NCBI RefSeq assembly: GCF_028279465.1
Contig: NZ_JANQNS010000013.1
Span: 1-64,000, forward strand
DNA: 64,000 bases
Direction: 5' to 3'
DNA from: Parasphingopyxis sp.
Lineage (GTDB): Bacteria; Pseudomonadota; Alphaproteobacteria; Sphingomonadales; Sphingomonadaceae
Positions 53,374 through 63,103 of this stretch are shown here, piece by piece. Position 1 is the stretch's first letter. Each line of letters starts with the position of its first letter. The notes under the pieces are model-generated. The model did not search any database. It was not told where the DNA came from and worked only from the letters and a program-made list of their open reading frames with translations. The position numbers and the translations under genes are program-made.

Positions 53374-55185
53374 TCATCCGCCAGACTTTGTGGAAGGACG
53401 GACCGTGATGTTCGGCGTTTGTTTTGCCTGTCTGACAGGCGGTTCTTTGTTTTTGATGCTTTGTCGTTGATCGCCTTGTATTTTCCTGAGGATTGCGTCC
53501 CGCGGGCCATCGGCAATGATTTTGCCTTCGGACATCAGGATGATCCGGCTCACGAGCCGCAACATCGGTGGCCGATGGGTAATGAGTACCAAGGTCCGGC
53601 CTTCCAATTCCGGCGTGATCCGATCCAGAAGCCCGGCTTCGGTCTCTGCGTCCATCGCGCTGGTTGGTTCATCAAAAACGAACATCGGCGGTTTTCCTGC
53701 AATCGCACGGGCAATGGCAATCGATTGGCGCTGGCCGCCTGACAGACCCTCCCCGCGATCTGCAAGTCGGAGATCATAGCCGTTTACGACCTTTCCCATG
53801 AATTGATGAGTGCCCGAGATTTTTGACGCGCGCAGCATTTCCGCATCGTCGATATCGGCCCGTGCGAGCATGATGTTCTCCCGAACAGACCCGGACAGCA
53901 GAATGTTGTCCTGCATCGCGGAGCCAATAAAAGTGCGCATCCGGGACGGCGCGATCTGTCGTATATCGGTACCGTCGATCATCACGATACCGTCTTCTGG
54001 CGGAAACAGGCCAATAATGAGTTTGGCGATGGTGGACTTGCCAGATCCGACACGCCCAAGGATCGCAATATGTTCGCCGGGTTCGATTACAAAGCTTACA
54101 TCTTCCAGCGCTTTTTCCGGTGCGCCTGGATAACGGAAATCGACTTTTCGAAACTCTATTCGGCCCTCTAGGTCCGACAATTGCAACGCGTTTTCCTCAG
54201 ACCCTTCGACGGGCGTTTCGACAAGTTCGTTGATTTGCCGATAAGCGATACGTGTCATCGATATGCGTGTCAGCAAGCTTGCAATCTGACCCAGCGGAGC
54301 GACTGCGCGGCCGGCAAGGATCGAGCATGCAATCAGACCACCGAGCGATAGGGTCTGGTTGTTGATCATGCTGACGCCGATGATGACTACGCCCGCATAG
54401 GATATGGTTTGTGCCATCGCCGCCGTATTGACACTTATTGCGGCGATCAGCCTTTGCCGCAATGAATAGTCCGAATGGCGTTCGATGGAATCGAGCCAGC
54501 GCTCTGTGAGCAATGGACCGGCATTTGAGGCTTTGACCGTCTCCAGACCACCGATCGTTTCGACGAGAACTGTCTGCTTCAGCAAGCCTTCGCCCATGCT
54601 TTTTCGCGCCATGCGTTCCAGTGCCGGCTGGCATGCCAGGCTGACGCCGATGACCAATGGGACCACTAGCGCCGGAACGATTACGACCGCCCCTCCAATC
54701 AAGAATATCACCAGCAAGGTCAGTAGAATGAATGGTATGTCTACTATTGCCGAGATTGTAGCCGAGGCGAAGAAGTCACGCAGCGTTTCCAATTCGCGCA
54801 TCAAACCAGCCAATGCCCCGGTCGATCCTTTTTTGAGGTCGAGACGGATATTGAGAAGTCGTTCGAAAACGGTATGGCCGATATCGCGATCGATTTGCGC
54901 TCCGGCGATATCTACAAAATAGGCGCGCAGGGTTCTGAGAATGAAATCGAACAAGATGACGATAGCGAGTCCGATCGACAACGCGATCAGTGAATCCGTC
55001 GCATTGTTAGGTACGACGCGGTCATAAACAGTCATGGTGAAAAGCGCGGTTGCGAGGCCGAACAGATTGATCATCGCTGCCGCAATGGCGACCTTTAGAT
55101 AAACTGACTTGTTCGCCAGCATGGGCTCGGAAAGCCATCGGGAAAAGCGGGGCTTGCGCTCCTCAATAATTCGTTCGTGATTCAT
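53374..55185 (-). CDS. Type I secretion ABC transporter (LapB-type, no peptidase domain)
   Basis: 603 residues: six-helix ABC exporter domain (about 25-320) and ATPase domain (about 345-575). Walker A GRVGSGKST, signature LSGGQRQSIAIARAI, Walker B MFVFDEPTSAMD and H-loop LITHRP are complete. The VGSGKST Walker A and overall length put it with LapB/LssB adhesin transporters. There is no N-terminal C39 or C39-like domain. A 40-residue charged C-terminal tail follows. It overlaps the outer-membrane gene by 4 nt. Confidence 0.93.
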   Translation of the reverse strand: MNHERIIEERKPRFSRWLSEPMLANKSVYLKVAIAAAMINLFGLATALFTMTVYDRVVPNNATDSLIALSIGLAIVILFDFILRTLRAYFVDIAGAQIDRDIGHTVFERLLNIRLDLKKGSTGALAGLMRELETLRDFFASATISAIVDIPFILLTLLVIFLIGGAVVIVPALVVPLVIGVSLACQPALERMARKSMGEGLLKQTVLVETIGGLETVKASNAGPLLTERWLDSIERHSDYSLRQRLIAAISVNTAAMAQTISYAGVVIIGVSMINNQTLSLGGLIACSILAGRAVAPLGQIASLLTRISMTRIAYRQINELVETPVEGSEENALQLSDLEGRIEFRKVDFRYPGAPEKALEDVSFVIEPGEHIAILGRVGSGKSTIAKLIIGLFPPEDGIVMIDGTDIRQIAPSRMRTFIGSAMQDNILLSGSVRENIMLARADIDDAEMLRASKISGTHQFMGKVVNGYDLRLADRGEGLSGGQRQSIAIARAIAGKPPMFVFDEPTSAMDAETEAGLLDRITPELEGRTLVLITHRPPMLRLVSRIILMSEGKIIADGPRDAILRKIQGDQRQSIKNKEPPVRQAKQTPNITVRPSTKSGG

Positions 55186-56630
55186 TGACCGTCTGACAAG
55201 GTGGGTGCGGAGTTGGGCACCGTGATGCCCAATGTACTCAACAGCCCGCCGGTGCGCGAAAGCAAAACATAATGCGCCGCACCAAGCTCCGTAGTCGACG
55301 CGATATAGGCAGTAGTAGCTTCGGCATATCTGCGTTCCGCGTCGATCACATCGAACAAGCTCCCGCGCAAGTTTTCAAAACGTGTCAAAACGACGTCGCG
55401 AGACTGACGCGCAGTAAGATAGCCGCGTTCGGCCGCGGCCAGTTCTTGCTCCAAGGCGTCTACATCCGTCCAGGCGATGAGGGCTAGGCGAACCGCATCC
55501 TCGCGGACGCGTTCGGCGCGGGCTTCCGCAGCCCGAGCGAGAGCTCTGGCCTGGTCGGCCCGGGCATCAGCGGCACCGAATAACCGATATTGCAGACTAA
55601 CTACACCACGGATGTCATAATCATTGTCGTTCTCGAATATACCGAAACGCCCCCCTTCGATTCCCGCCGTGACACGGGGCAGTGTGTCGGAACGTGCTGC
55701 GCGGGAATCTTGCAGAGCCGCACGTGACTGTGCCCGAGTAATTTCAACGGCCGGTGTTCTCGCTGCGGCGAGGTGTACCGCGTCGCGGCTCGAAAACCGG
55801 AATTCCGGGACGGCCGGCATGACGATATTCGGCGGCGGCTCTACATCGAAATAGGAAGTAAAACGCGTCTCGGCATTCGCCAATTCTCGAAGATATCGCG
55901 CGGTTAGCGCTTCACTGATCGCAATCAGTGCGTCGACGGTGACGATATCGGCTTGTGCGGAAACTCCCTGCCGCACGCGCATCTGTATCGCCTCGCGGAG
56001 GTTGATCTGCCGTTCGATGAATTGCTCGGTCAGATGAACCATCATTCGATACGTGCATACATCATACCATGCTGCAATCGCTTGCAAGGCCACTTCGTCG
56101 GCCTGCCGCGCAGCCTCAAACTCAGCTGCGCGGAGCCGCGCGCTGGCCGCAGATATGCGGATGGAGGTTGCACCGAAATCAAGAACTGTCTGATTTACAG
56201 AGAATGTTGCATCTGTGCGGCCGGTAGATCTTGAACGCTCCAGGATATTGTCCGGGTCGTTCGAAAAATTTCGAGCGATCGATGTACGCGCGGAAAGGCC
56301 GATATCGATGGTCGGAAACAGGCCCGCACGGGCTTCACGCCTAGAGGCACTAGCCTCGGCGATGCCTGCAACCGCTTCGTCAATCGCAGCATTCGCGCGT
56401 ATCGCCTGCTCAATATAACGCGCAAAGTCTTGCTGTGTCGTTGTGCGTTGCAAGAATAGAATTATCGGATCCGTCGTAGCATCAAGTGTAAGGGGATCGC
56501 TGTCAGGCATTGGCAATGCGGGCACGGCCGATTCTTCCGGATTGGACGTTGTATCAACTTGCGCCTTGGCGGCGCCGGAGGACGCGGCAAGCAACAGTAT
56601 TGCTAAAAATATGCGGTGGCACCCAATCAT
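55182..56630 (-). CDS. TolC-family outer-membrane channel of the type I system
   Basis: 482 residues with a cleavable signal peptide (about 1-23, ASSGAAKA), no lipobox, a low-complexity linker, then two OEP repeats. VNQTVLDFGATSIRISAA and YRLFGAADARADQARALA are the usual TolC/LapE positions after the helical bundles. It forms the exit duct for the ABC-HlyD pair. It lies 45 nt after the giant exoprotein gene and is clearly distinct from the lipoprotein channel at 48068. Confidence 0.92.
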   Translation of the reverse strand: MIGCHRIFLAILLLAASSGAAKAQVDTTSNPEESAVPALPMPDSDPLTLDATTDPIILFLQRTTTQQDFARYIEQAIRANAAIDEAVAGIAEASASRREARAGLFPTIDIGLSARTSIARNFSNDPDNILERSRSTGRTDATFSVNQTVLDFGATSIRISAASARLRAAEFEAARQADEVALQAIAAWYDVCTYRMMVHLTEQFIERQINLREAIQMRVRQGVSAQADIVTVDALIAISEALTARYLRELANAETRFTSYFDVEPPPNIVMPAVPEFRFSSRDAVHLAAARTPAVEITRAQSRAALQDSRAARSDTLPRVTAGIEGGRFGIFENDNDYDIRGVVSLQYRLFGAADARADQARALARAAEARAERVREDAVRLALIAWTDVDALEQELAAAERGYLTARQSRDVVLTRFENLRGSLFDVIDAERRYAEATTAYIASTTELGAAHYVLLSRTGGLLSTLGITVPNSAPTLSDGQ

Positions 56631-56675
56631 CTATTTGAGCCCTTGGTACTGCTCCTTACAGAAGCCCGGTGTTTA

Positions 56676-59600
56676 TCAGGTTATGAAGTCGGCAGCGACG
56701 AGGTCGACTGTGCTGTCGAGGATGATGGTGAAATCCGCCATCCCGTCGCCATCCGTATCGCCAAAAATTCGCGTATCGCCACCGACCTGCTCGTAGCGTA
56801 ACTCGCCTGCAGTATTGCTGAACGCGTCGGTGCCAATGAAGGAGAAGGCATCATCGCTACCGCCTGCGATCGCATCGATTGCTTCCAGATCGATAAGATC
56901 GCCGTCGGCCTGGCTGAAATCGGCGATGTGATCGGCATCGGCGATCGCCGCCGCGCTGTCGCCTTCTTCGAACACAAATCGGTCGAGACCTGCGCCGCCC
57001 GACAAGATGTCCGTACCGAGCCCGCCATCGAGCCTGTCATCACTTGCGGCGCCGTTGAGCGTGTCATTGCCATTGCGCCCGATGACCAGCGAGCCGCTCG
57101 TGCTGGCGGTCAATATAAGACCGCTGTCGGAGAAGGCGCGGATGACTTCGATCTCCGCGCTCCCGGCATCGAAGTCGACATTGGTGCTGACGACGTCACG
57201 ACCGCCGCCAGCGGCTTCGGTAACCGTGTCCCCGGCATCATCGACGCGATAGATGTCGTCACCCAGGCCGCCCGTCATGGCATCGGCGCCCCGGCCGCCA
57301 TCCAATATGTCATTCCCTCCACCGCCATCGAGCCTGTCATCGCCCGCGGCACCGAGAAGCGTGTCATTGCCGTTCCGCCCGATGACTAGCGAGCCGCTCG
57401 TGCTGGCGGTCAATGTAAGGCCACTATTAGAGAAGGCGCGGATGACCTCAATCTCCGCGCTGCCAGCATCGAATTCGATGGTCGTATTGACTATGTCACG
57501 CCCGCCTCCGGCGGCTTCGGTGACCGTATCGCCCGCATCGTCGACGCGATAGATGTCATCGCCCAGACCGCCCGCCATCGCGTCTGCGCCAAGACCGCCG
57601 TTGAGAATATCGTTCCCCGCGCCACCATCGAGCCTGTCATCGCCTGCGGCGCCGAGAAGCGTGTCATTGCCGTCACGCCCGATGACCAGCGAGCCGCTTG
57701 TGCTGGCGGTCAATATGAGGCCGCTGTCGGAGAAGGCCCTGATCACCTCGATCTCCGCGCTCCCGGCGTCGAAGTCCACGGTTGTATTGACCTTGTCGAA
57801 TCCGGCACCGCCGGCTTCGGTAACCGTATCGCCGGCATTGTCGACGCGATAGATATCGTCGCCAAGGCCGCCCGTCATGGCGTCTGCGCCCAGACCGCCG
57901 TTCAGTATATCGTTTCCCGCGCCGCCATCGAGCCTGTCATCGCTTGCGGCGCCATTGAGCGTGTCATTGCCGTTGCGCCCGATGACCAGCGAGCCGCTCG
58001 TGCTGGCGGTTAATATGAGGCCGCTGTCGGAGAAGGCGCGGATGACTTCGATCTCTGCGCTTCCGGCATCGAAGTCGGCATTGGTGCTGACGACGTCACG
58101 CCCGCCGCCGGCGGCCTCGGTAACCGTATCGCCGGCATCATCGATGCGATAGATATCGTCGCCCAGGCCGCCCGCCATCGCGTCTGCGCCCCGGCCGCCA
58201 TCCAATATGTCATTCCCTCCACCGCCATCGAGCCGGTCATCGCCCGCGGCGCCAAAGAGCATATCGTCACCGTTGCGCCCGAAGAGTAGCGAGCCGCTCG
58301 TGCTGGCGTTCAATATGAGGCCGCTGTCGGAGAAGGCGCGGATGACCTCGATCTCGGCGCTCCCGGCATCGAAGTCGACGGTTGTATTGACTTTGTCACG
58401 CCCACCGCCGCCGGCTTCGGCAACCGTGTCCCCGGCATTGTCGACGCGATAGATGTCGTCCCCCAGGCCGCCCGCCATCGCGTCTGCGCCGAGACCGCCG
58501 TTGAGGATATCGTTCCCCGCTGTGCCAAACAGCACATCGCCATTGCTGTCGAGGCCGCTGATGGTGACCGTGACGATCGCCACATCGTCAGTGTTGAGCT
58601 CATAGGTGAAGCTGTCAGTTTCGGCCAGATTGGATGCGCCCGAGGCGGGGCCCGGCAATGTATCGAACGCGCCATTGGGATCATAGGTGAACGTGCCATT
58701 GGCATTAAGCGTCAGCAACGCGCCTGATGTGAGTGCGATCTGGACGCCGACATTGGCGGTATTGCCGTTGACGGCCGTGACGGTCAGGCCGCTGTCGATA
58801 TCGGAATCGGCGGTCGCCGGGTTGGCGGCGAAGACATTGCCGCCCGCCAGCACTGTCGCCTCGTCGGTCGTAAAACTGTCGTCGATGGCAATCGCCGGAT
58901 CGTCGACCGGCGTTACGTCGAAGGTCAGCGTATTGGCCGCGGAACTCGCTTTGCCGTCGGAGACCTGGAAGGCGAAGCTGGCATAGGCAGCGCCATTGTC
59001 GTCGGCACCGGGGGTGAAGACGAGATCGCCGATATCGGCGACCGGGACTACGAGCGGCAGATCGCCAGCCATCACCGGCGTACCGTCGAGCAACAACGTA
59101 CCGGCGATGGGCAGCGAGGTAATGGTGACATCGACCAGCATGTCGCCGGCATCGCCATCGCTAAAGCCGAAGTCCGAGGCCGCGAAGACATGGTTTGTAT
59201 CTTCGTCGATAGTGATGGTGGCATCTGTGCCTTCCGGCGTGAAATTGACGCGCCGGCCAAAGATCACATAGGCCTCTCCAGCATCAGCCCCGCCATCGTC
59301 GCCATATCGCGCCCCGACGATCAGGTCGTCGATACCGTCGCCATTGACATCGCCGGCCGCCGACACGCTGCGACCAGCTCTGTCCTCTGCCATGTCGCCC
59401 TGTATGATAAAGCCGGTCGTGGCGTCGAGACTAGAGAGATCGAAGACTTGGCGGCCACCGATATCGGTGCCGAAGCCGCTCCGCGTACCGAATACCACAT
59501 AGGCCTCGCCCGCATTGTAGCCGCCATCGTCTCCGATCTGCGCGCCGACGATCAGGTCGTCGATACCGTCGCCATTAACATCGCCGGCCGCCGACACGCT

Positions 59601-62600
59601 ATTGCCCGCACCATCGCCGCCCATATCGCCCTGTATGATAAAGCCAGTTGTGGCATCGAGGTTGGTCAGGTCGATGACCTGCCGCCCGCCAACATCGATG
59701 CCGAAGCCGCTTAACGTGCCAAATATCACATAGGCCTCGCCTGCAGATGTGCCACCGTCTCCGCCGCCGGTGGCTCCGATGATCAGGTCGTCGATACCAT
59801 CGCCATTGACATCGCCGGCTGATGACACGCTCCATCCCGCCTGATCACCCTCCACATCACCTTGGATGATAAAACCGGTGGCGGCGTTGAGGCCGGTCAA
59901 ATCAATAACCTGGCGGCCGGCGATATCGGTCCCGAACCCGCCGCGCGTGCCGAATATCACATAGGCCTCGCCAGCTTGGAAACCACCATCGTCTCCAGTC
60001 CTTGCCCCGATGATCAGGTCATCGATACCGTCGCCATTGACATCGCCGGCCGCCGAAACGCTATAGCCTGCACCATCCCCAAACATATCGCCTTGGACGA
60101 TAAAGCCGGTAGTGGCGTCTAGAGTGCTCAGATCTACAACTTGGCGGCCGCCGATATCGCTGCCGAATCCACTCCGCGTGCCAAATATCACATAGGCTTC
60201 GCCCGCAAAGGTGCCGCCATCGTCTCCATTAGTAGCGCCGACAATTAGATCGTCGATACCATCGCCATTGATATCGCCGGCCGACGATACGCTGTTGCCT
60301 GCAGCATCTCCCCCAATATCGCCCTGGACGATGAAGCCGGTGGCGGCGTCCAGAGTGGTCAGATCGACGACTTGTCGGCCGCTCACATCGGTGCCGAACC
60401 CGCTCCGCGTACCGTATATCACATAGGCCTCGCCCGCGGTGCCGCCGCCGCCAGCTCCGATTATGAGGTCGTCGATTCCGTCGCCATTGACATCGCCAGC
60501 TGATGACACGCTATCACCTGCAAAATCTAATGCCATGTCGCCCTGCACGATAAAGCCGGTGGCGGCATCGAGACTGGTCAGATCGATAACCTGGCGACCG
60601 CTCACATCGGTGCCGAACCCGCTCCGCGTACCGAATATCACATAGGCTTCGCCAGCAATGTTGCCACCATCATCGCCAAAGGGCGCGCCGACAATCAGAT
60701 CGTCTATACCATCGCCATTGATATCGCCGGCCGAAGATACGTTGGTGCCGGTAAAATCATCTGGCATATCGCCCTGAACAATGAAGCCGTCTGCTGCGCC
60801 CAGCGTGCTGAGATCCATCACCAGTGGGAAGGGATCGCGATAGACGTTCGCCTGGCCGAAAATCACATAGGCCTCGCCGGCGAAGGAGCCGCCATCGTCG
60901 CCGTTGAAAGCCCCGATTATCAGGTCGTCTATACCATCGCCATTGATATCGCCCGCCGCCGACACGCTTTGGCCAGCCCTATCACCCTCCATATCGCCCT
61001 GGACGATAAAGCCGGTCGCGGTATCGAGACTGGTCAGATCGATAACCTGCCGGCCGCTTACATCGGTGCCGAACCCGCCGCGCGTGCCGAATATTACATA
61101 GGCCTCGCCGGCATAGTCGCCGCCATCGTCGCCAAAGGGCGCGCCAACAATCAGATCGTCTATACCGTCGCCATTGATATCGCCAGCCGATGATACGCTG
61201 GTGCCTGTTAGATCGAACGCCGTGTCGCCCTGAATGATAAAGCCGGTGGCGGCATCGAGGCTGGTCAGATCGATAACCTGGCGGCCGCCAACATCGGACC
61301 CGAACCCGCTTCGCGTGCCGAAAATAACATAGGCCTCGCCGGCAAGGGTTCCGCCATCGTCGCCATTGCGAGCCCCGACGATCAGGTCGTCGATACCGTC
61401 GCCATTGACATCGCCGGCGGACGACACGCTCCATCCCGCCTGATCATACTCCATATCGCCCTGGACGATAAAGCCGGTGGTGGCATCGAGGTTGGTCAGA
61501 TCGATAACCTGACGGCCGCTCACATCAGTGCCGAACCCGCTGCGCGTCCCGAATATCACATAAGCCTCACCGGCAGCACCGCCACCATCGTCGCCAAAGA
61601 AGGCCCCGATAGTTATATCGTCGATACCGTCGCCATTGATATCGCCGGCCGATGACACGCTGAAACCAGCCCAATCATCTGCCATGTCGCCCTGGACGAT
61701 AAAGCCGGTTGCGGCATCGAGGCTCGTGAGATCGACGACTTGCCGGCCGCTCACATCGGTGCCGAACCCGCTCAACGAGCCGAATATCACATAGGCCTCG
61801 CCAGCATTGCTGCCGCCATCGTTGCCTTGCATAGCGCCGACGACGATATCGTCGATGCCGTCGCCATTGATATCGCCGGCCGACGATACACTGATGCCTG
61901 CTCGGTCGCCGTCCTGATCGCCTTGGACGATAAAGCCGGTTGCGGCATCGAGGCTGGTCAGATCGATAACCTGCCGTCCGCCCATATCTGACCCGAACCC
62001 GCTGCGCGTACCGAATATTACATAGGCCTCTCCGGCATAGGTGCCTCCATCGCTGCCGCGATTGGCTCCGACGATTATATCGTCGATGCTGTCGCCATTG
62101 ATATCGCCGGCCGAGGACACGCTGAATCCCAGCTGATCGCCGCCCTGATCGCCCTGCACGAGGAAGCCGGTTGCGGCATCGAGGTTTGTCAGATCGATGA
62201 CCTGCCGCCCGTCCACTTCCGTGCCGAACCCGCCCACCGTGCCGAAAATCACATAAGCCTCACCGGCAGCACCGCCACCATCGCTACCGCCAGTAGCCCC
62301 CACAATGAGATCGTCGATGCCATCACCATTGACATCGCCGGCCGACGAGACACTCCACCCCGCATTATCGTTCGCCATATCACCCTGGACGACAAAGCCC
62401 TGGAACGCGGTCAGCCCGGACAGATCGACAACCGCGCGGCCGCCCACGATCGTGCCGAAATCCGCCCGCGTCTCCGGCATGCCGATGGTCAGCGCCAAGA
62501 GCGCGGCTTTTTGTGGCGGCGGCGCATCTGGAAGCGGTGCACTCATCGGGGGCGCATCCAGCAAGCGCGCGCCCTGAATCGGGGCATCCAAACTCTGCGC

Positions 62601-62759
62601 AATCGCAAAATGGCTGTCGGACACGGAAAGCGGCGGCCATGCCGCCATGTCGGGGGAGAACGGCAAGCGCATCCGGCCGATACCGCTTTTCTCGCGCGTC
62701 GCCGGGTCCAAGATCGTATCGCTCATACTGCCCAGCGGATCGCGCAACAGATCGCTCAT
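56676..62759 (-). CDS. Giant exoprotein: 14 FG-GAP repeats, cadherin-like domains, RTX repeats
   Basis: 2027 residues from ATG at 62759 (GGAGG about 10 nt upstream; an earlier ATG at 62792 is less likely). Residues 1-100 are unique and Pro/Ala-rich, with no Sec signal. Residues about 101-1170 are 14 repeats of about 77 residues with FG-GAP calcium loops (DINGDGIDD) and FGTRSGFG ends, as in integrin alpha propellers. A cadherin-like part (about 1170-1400; ITIDEDTNHVFAASDF and the DSFTTDEATVL block) precedes five RTX blocks of about 100 residues (GNDILNGG, SAEIEVIRAFS). The end (VLFDSTVDLVAADFIT-like; here IILDSTVDLVAADFIT) resembles RTX secretion termini. It leads the T1SS gene set. Confidence 0.9.
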   Translation of the reverse strand: MSDLLRDPLGSMSDTILDPATREKSGIGRMRLPFSPDMAAWPPLSVSDSHFAIAQSLDAPIQGARLLDAPPMSAPLPDAPPPQKAALLALTIGMPETRADFGTIVGGRAVVDLSGLTAFQGFVVQGDMANDNAGWSVSSAGDVNGDGIDDLIVGATGGSDGGGAAGEAYVIFGTVGGFGTEVDGRQVIDLTNLDAATGFLVQGDQGGDQLGFSVSSAGDINGDSIDDIIVGANRGSDGGTYAGEAYVIFGTRSGFGSDMGGRQVIDLTSLDAATGFIVQGDQDGDRAGISVSSAGDINGDGIDDIVVGAMQGNDGGSNAGEAYVIFGSLSGFGTDVSGRQVVDLTSLDAATGFIVQGDMADDWAGFSVSSAGDINGDGIDDITIGAFFGDDGGGAAGEAYVIFGTRSGFGTDVSGRQVIDLTNLDATTGFIVQGDMEYDQAGWSVSSAGDVNGDGIDDLIVGARNGDDGGTLAGEAYVIFGTRSGFGSDVGGRQVIDLTSLDAATGFIIQGDTAFDLTGTSVSSAGDINGDGIDDLIVGAPFGDDGGDYAGEAYVIFGTRGGFGTDVSGRQVIDLTSLDTATGFIVQGDMEGDRAGQSVSAAGDINGDGIDDLIIGAFNGDDGGSFAGEAYVIFGQANVYRDPFPLVMDLSTLGAADGFIVQGDMPDDFTGTNVSSAGDINGDGIDDLIVGAPFGDDGGNIAGEAYVIFGTRSGFGTDVSGRQVIDLTSLDAATGFIVQGDMALDFAGDSVSSAGDVNGDGIDDLIIGAGGGGTAGEAYVIYGTRSGFGTDVSGRQVVDLTTLDAATGFIVQGDIGGDAAGNSVSSAGDINGDGIDDLIVGATNGDDGGTFAGEAYVIFGTRSGFGSDIGGRQVVDLSTLDATTGFIVQGDMFGDGAGYSVSAAGDVNGDGIDDLIIGARTGDDGGFQAGEAYVIFGTRGGFGTDIAGRQVIDLTGLNAATGFIIQGDVEGDQAGWSVSSAGDVNGDGIDDLIIGATGGGDGGTSAGEAYVIFGTLSGFGIDVGGRQVIDLTNLDATTGFIIQGDMGGDGAGNSVSAAGDVNGDGIDDLIVGAQIGDDGGYNAGEAYVVFGTRSGFGTDIGGRQVFDLSSLDATTGFIIQGDMAEDRAGRSVSAAGDVNGDGIDDLIVGARYGDDGGADAGEAYVIFGRRVNFTPEGTDATITIDEDTNHVFAASDFGFSDGDAGDMLVDVTITSLPIAGTLLLDGTPVMAGDLPLVVPVADIGDLVFTPGADDNGAAYASFAFQVSDGKASSAANTLTFDVTPVDDPAIAIDDSFTTDEATVLAGGNVFAANPATADSDIDSGLTVTAVNGNTANVGVQIALTSGALLTLNANGTFTYDPNGAFDTLPGPASGASNLAETDSFTYELNTDDVAIVTVTISGLDSNGDVLFGTAGNDILNGGLGADAMAGGLGDDIYRVDNAGDTVAEAGGGGRDKVNTTVDFDAGSAEIEVIRAFSDSGLILNASTSGSLLFGRNGDDMLFGAAGDDRLDGGGGNDILDGGRGADAMAGGLGDDIYRIDDAGDTVTEAAGGGRDVVSTNADFDAGSAEIEVIRAFSDSGLILTASTSGSLVIGRNGNDTLNGAASDDRLDGGAGNDILNGGLGADAMTGGLGDDIYRVDNAGDTVTEAGGAGFDKVNTTVDFDAGSAEIEVIRAFSDSGLILTASTSGSLVIGRDGNDTLLGAAGDDRLDGGAGNDILNGGLGADAMAGGLGDDIYRVDDAGDTVTEAAGGGRDIVNTTIEFDAGSAEIEVIRAFSNSGLTLTASTSGSLVIGRNGNDTLLGAAGDDRLDGGGGNDILDGGRGADAMTGGLGDDIYRVDDAGDTVTEAAGGGRDVVSTNVDFDAGSAEIEVIRAFSDSGLILTASTSGSLVIGRNGNDTLNGAASDDRLDGGLGTDILSGGAGLDRFVFEEGDSAAAIADADHIADFSQADGDLIDLEAIDAIAGGSDDAFSFIGTDAFSNTAGELRYEQVGGDTRIFGDTDGDGMADFTIILDSTVDLVAADFIT
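57000..58540. repeat. Five tandem RTX coding repeats of about 300 bp
   Basis: Each unit encodes GNDILNGG-type nonapeptides, GLGDDIYRVDNAGDTV, a FDAGSAEIEVIRAFSDSG strand block and a GRNGNDTL unit. The five units are almost in register at 300 nt and some are nearly identical. Alternating variants (RDKVNTTVDF against RDVVSTNVDF) suggest duplication of pairs. Confidence 0.85.
59250..62459. repeat. Fourteen tandem FG-GAP coding repeats of about 231 bp
   Basis: I count 14 copies of the S(S/A)AGD(V/I)NGD block. Most are 77 codons; copy 9 is shorter and copy 7 ends in a divergent linker (QANVYRDPFPL) instead of FGTRSGFG. The linker after copy 7 divides the array into two groups of seven, as expected of two seven-bladed propellers. 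Confidence 0.88.
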
Positions 62760-63103
62760 CTTCTGTTCCCCTCCCAAGGAAATTCTATACAATCTTCACC
62801 ATGTTAGCGTCGGCAAGTCAAAGCCTGACAATGTCGGCATAATCCGCCGGTACTTGTCAGCCAGCATCGGCTGCGGGGTCCTGTTTGGGCTGCTATAAGC
62901 AACCGGCTACGCGGAGAGGGTCATATACTATACGTAACGACTATGAGGTGTCGGTTGCGCGGCTGCTAACGTGCCCACACGCGCGCGCCAATCGAGGTCG
63001 CCCGATTTGTGTGCAGTGAGCAGCAGGGCTGATTCGCTTGGACGGCGAAGCCTGATCCGCATCTGCGTTATCGTCAGGGCAGTGACACGGTCCCAGATGT
63101 GCC
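62760..63103. other. Intergenic region upstream of the exoprotein operon
   Basis: 344 nt between the TIGR03032-family gene and the giant exoprotein, both on the minus strand. No coding frame is convincing. The minus strand has TTGACT near 62818 and TATAGAAT near 62785, but their spacing is too wide for a standard promoter; the operon promoter must be somewhere in this stretch. Confidence 0.4.

Noticed and set aside
53374-55185. Bacteriocin-type exporter with peptidase domain
   Set aside because: The protein starts directly with the membrane domain; no C39 cysteine/histidine motifs occur before it.
57000-62459. CRISPR-like regular repeats
   Set aside because: Periods of 231 and 300 nt are coding, remain in frame and encode FG-GAP and RTX units; no 25-40 nt repeats with unique spacers.
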